Below, one piece after another: positions 60,647 through 64,000 of a DNA stretch of 64,000 nucleotides; position 1 is the stretch's first letter; each line of letters begins with the position of its first letter. The stretch is from Euwallacea fornicatus. Taxonomy: Eukaryota; Arthropoda; Insecta; Coleoptera; Curculionidae. Under the pieces are notes generated by a model that worked only from the letters and a program-made list of their open reading frames with translations, was not told where the DNA came from and ran no database searches. Location of the stretch: contig NC_089556.1 in the NCBI RefSeq assembly GCF_040115645.1, positions 3,410,001 to 3,474,000 of the forward strand, given 5' to 3'. Both the position numbers and the translations under genes were made by a program.

Positions 60647-63600
60647 GTTTTAATACTTGCGTTTGGGCTTGTGGTTTATGTAGTTTTTTAGGGCAGCTGC
60701 CAATAAGCACCTACTGCTGAATAGGCTCTGTGGAAAAATATTTTTTAGCCTAAAAATTCTAGTCTGAACTAATTATTGACTTCACCCTTCTCATTCAATG
60801 TAGATAATTAATGTAGATTCTGTCTAATACACTAGGCAACAACTGTCCATTATCAGGTAAAGTTATGAATGACTAACATAGAAACCGTGGGAAAATACGA
60901 AAGACCATAAAATACTCTTATAGTAAAGTATCTGCATTTTATTGCACGTTGCCATTGAAGGACAATTGCACCCCTGGGTTTACCTGCTGGGCCAGTGCAA
61001 GCGTTTAACTCATTGACAACCTCACAAGGAAATTTACAACACCCCCAAAAATAGGAAAAAATTGGTAGGATTCCTTGGGAAGCGATTTTGATCTTTTTCC
61101 CAAGGAAGTGGTCACGTTCGTCTTTTTTTAAAACTTTTATTGTTCCTATTTCTATTATGTGTGTAATTAGGGTGAAATTACTTCTATAGTAGCGCGAAGA
61201 TTATGCTGTTTGATCTACGATACCAGTTAGTGTTATCGATTTCTTAATGGATTTTACATTTACAAAATTTCATTTTCGAGCCCAGAACTGTAACAAATTT
61301 GATACTCATAGTTGTAGTAATTATTTGATGCTCAAACGTTGATTAATTCATTTTTTGATATTTAAAATTCGTGTGACGTGATCACATTTATTTCTCATTC
61401 CATTGTTATGTTATGCTTGTCTATTCTGTGCACAGAGTCGCAAACATTTTTTAGAAAGCATACAAGCGTGTCAGGGATTGTCATTTTCAATAAAAATTTA
61501 CATTCAGCATCTCAAATGCTATTAAAAATTGAGGAAATAGTTGAAGGAATGTGTGAGTAACATACATTTTAAGCATATACTTTTATACTACCTATAAAGG
61601 GTGGCTCAAGAACAGGAGACATTAAACTAAATGAAAAAAAATTAAAGCTCCGGAGTTTATTTTAGAAATACTATTCGAGTGCTATTATTCTATCCGAATA
61701 GGGTCTTAGAAAATTCCAATTTTCTCAGGATCTGCTCTATATTCCCGATATGCCATTCTAGACATTCGAGTGAGACAATTACTTAAATCGATTATATCAA
61801 AAATGACATCAGCTTCCTACGGCAATTATCAAGACTGTTTAATTACGAATTATTTTCAGCATAGACCCCCGTGTTATTACATTTTTTATTTCGAATAAGG
61901 CGTTAGAATTGAAAAAAAAAAAAAAAAACAAAAAACCAAAAGGAAAAATTTAAAAATTATAATTTTATTCAGCAAATACTGGAGAGTTTTAGGGGCATCT
62001 TTACCAGTCAATTTTCAACCTATCGATTTGGGGGAGATCAGTTCTACTTGTTAAATTATAGTTTCATTGTTTGCGTAATGGACTACTAAAAATCCTTCAA
62101 AATGTGTGATTTGATCAGACTTGCACGTAGCATTACTCAAATGCAATTCAATAATAAACCGCTGGAACTTGAAGGTGACTGCTAAGAAAGCAGAAATTTA
62201 TCGGGATATACCTAAATACCCATGTAAATTTTTCTGAAATACGCAAAAAAAATCGGAGCTTCAATTTCTTTTTGTTGTTTCTCTTCTTAGAAATATTTTC
62301 TGCATATGACATGTATAAAACTTGCCCTGTCCCCTTTAAAAATAGCCCTAAGTTGTCTGTTCAAATTGAGATAAAGGACTTATTAACATATCTAATGGAT
62401 GCTAAATCAGGACCAGGACCCCCAACATTTCAGATTCTGAGAAGAGGTGCTCAACTATATCCGCAGCTTTAAAGACCCATTGGCATCGATCATATTATTT
62501 CGATACCTCATAATCCAAGTCATGCCACATCGAACATCTAACACGACGTGTGCCAATATTTTACAAAGAAACGCTATATCTTAAAATGAACTAAAAATAT
62601 CATAAACCATTTTAAAATAAATTTGGCCTCTTTCTAATTTCAAGTTCAAAATTTAATCTCCGCCACTGCTTGGCAACCCCTTTTACAATCAACCCTTGAG
62701 TAGACTAAACAAATTGACCCTAATCGGTTTAGGGATCTCAGCAACGAGGGATAAAGTCAACGTCAGCAGTTGCGATTGGTAGTAACAGGGTCCGCCTCAC
62801 CAATGAAACGAAGATCAGTCGTTGTGTGTTGCCGCCAATGGCCGGATTTTGGGCGGCAACCAAACGGCTGTAAAAGGGTGGGGAGGTTTTGATAACACGT
62901 TAAAGAGCACTTATCGGTTTTGTATTGCGAGCGGTTTAGATGCCCCTTGAGACCGGTTTTATCGCGAGTTTGATAGTTTTTAGTAATGGCCGATGGAGGT
63001 ATTGAAACTGCCTTAGATAAACAATATATAGGTAGATTTATTAGAGAAAGGTCATTTCTCGAAGTGGGAGATACAAATTCTTAAAGATTAGGTACTTCTA
63101 TAGAAAAATACTATTATAGTTCAATTCAGTTAATTACAAAAACTTCATAGAAAAAGAAATACCATATCGGCGTCCAAAAAATGAAGAAATATCTACCATA
63201 ATTATAACGTTATTGCATAATGAATCATAGGCCGTACCTATTATCATAACAAAGTGGTACAAAACAAACTTAACTAATTCCACTTTTGCCTTTGATTATT
63301 ATGGTAATAGAAGATACTGCTAAAAATCTAAAATAAATAAACTGAGAAAATTGTTCATAATATCAAAATAAATACCGGATGCCTCTGAAAAGTGGTTCAC
63401 ACCTATTAATTTTTTTTTGACAGATTTAAATGATTTTTCAGACTATTTATTTGGCATGCAACTACGTTAAATTAAGTATCCATGGATTTTTAGCAACTCC
63501 GATTTAAGCGGATATGTCACCAAGTATTAAATGGAACACTCTGTGTTGGTATTGTTTTTGGTTTATAATAATAATAAAGAATAATGTATTGATTTAATTT

Positions 63601-63773
63601 CTGTTTAAACTGGAACGGCTAAAACATCGTTCGGTACTTACGCCAAACACGAACAGAATCTAGAATTTTTTTTTAAAACAATCAAAAAAAAATTAATAAG
63701 GATGAACTACCTCTCAAAGATACTCGCTACAGTAAAAAAAAATCACACACGTCATTTCGTACCGAAATGTAAT
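60647..63773. other. Gene-poor region with poly(A) tract and CCAAT-rich block
   Basis: An A-rich tract at about 61912-61945 could be a retroposon tail. A CG-richer block at about 62650-62990 contains CCAAT-type motifs (for example GCCAATGG near 62832) and might be regulatory. Frames at 61378-61560 and 62272-62472 lack any recognisable domain. Confidence 0.35.
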
Positions 63774-63903
63774 TTATTTTATTAGGAGAAAGCCGTGAAC
63801 ATTCGCGATGAATTTGTCGAAATTATCCCTGAATTTCAGCTTCGAATGTCGGTCACAGGTCAGTTCTACGCCCCCCATGAGATTGTTAAATGCTGCTGCC
63901 AGT
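63774..63903 (-). CDS. Probable terminal exon of an unidentified gene entering from the right
   Basis: On the minus strand ATTCTAG precedes an open frame reading LAAAFNNLMGGVELTCDRHS and KLKFRDNFDKFIANVHGFLL, ending at a TAA at 63776-63774. The stop overlaps AATAAAATAAA, a candidate poly(A) signal unusually close to the end of coding. The exon is more GC-rich than its flanks. The family is not recognised and the remaining exons would lie beyond 64000. The acceptor phase is 2. Confidence 0.45.
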
Positions 63904-64000
63904 CTAGAATATAATTAAAGCAAACATAAGATAGAAAACTTCAAATTACTACAAGAAACAAGAGTAGAATTTCGACACGTTTTCCTATTGCAAACTACAT

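Overview
The window is eukaryotic nuclear DNA from a holometabolous insect, most likely a beetle. This rests on the gene set (ZAD-type C2H2 zinc-finger proteins, single-minded), AT-rich spacers, introns often only 45-60 nt long with GT...AG ends, and many degenerate Tc1/mariner-type elements carrying the insect DUF4817 helix-turn-helix. The order-level call is an inference.

Layout, left to right. At 1-1934 (minus) is a ZAD plus multi-C2H2 zinc-finger gene that runs off the left edge. It is divergent from EXOSC8/RRP43 (2592-3698, plus), an RNA exosome ring subunit. From 3.7 to 7.8 kb there are no recognisable host genes, but there is a decayed piggyBac-like transposase. SPT20 of the SAGA complex (7848-12353, plus) can be modelled in 16 exons with an unbroken frame. 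After a spacer and a ~30-bp minisatellite come BRMS1 (15596-16312, plus; Sin3/HDAC) and COG8 (16462-18358, minus; Golgi tethering), which converge tail to tail 149 bp apart. The 18.4-21.8 kb spacer holds two DUF4817 relics and an inverted repeat. A divergent DNAJB12/14-type J-protein (21855-23967, plus) follows, then a second ZAD-C2H2 gene with a GC-AG intron (24647-25833, plus), then SMG7 (26838-30064, minus; nonsense-mediated decay), WDR36/UTP21 (32128-35435, minus; SSU processome) and an unidentified 313-aa acidic, serine-rich protein (36546-37696, minus).

From 41145 to about 46936 (minus) lies single-minded (sim), a bHLH-PAS regulator, modelled in nine exons whose phases all agree. A long-TIR MITE ends 23 bp beyond its stop codon, so the sim 3' UTR must run into it.

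From 47 kb to the right edge, about 17 kb is gene-poor. It contains a long-TIR foldback element, a fragment of a mariner-type transposase and a nearly full-length dead Tc1 element. It also has a few CG-rich islands and possible orphan exons, and at 63774-63903 (minus) a probable terminal exon of a gene entering from the right. Such a desert upstream of a developmental regulator is a reasonable place for sim enhancers, although no enhancer can be proven from sequence alone.

The genes do not form a pathway. Several are housekeeping components of RNA decay and processing (EXOSC8, SMG7, WDR36) and of chromatin (SPT20, BRMS1). No CRISPR, rRNA or convincing tRNA genes were seen. All exon coordinates come from reading splice consensus and frame by eye; intron-exon models were checked by summing exon lengths.
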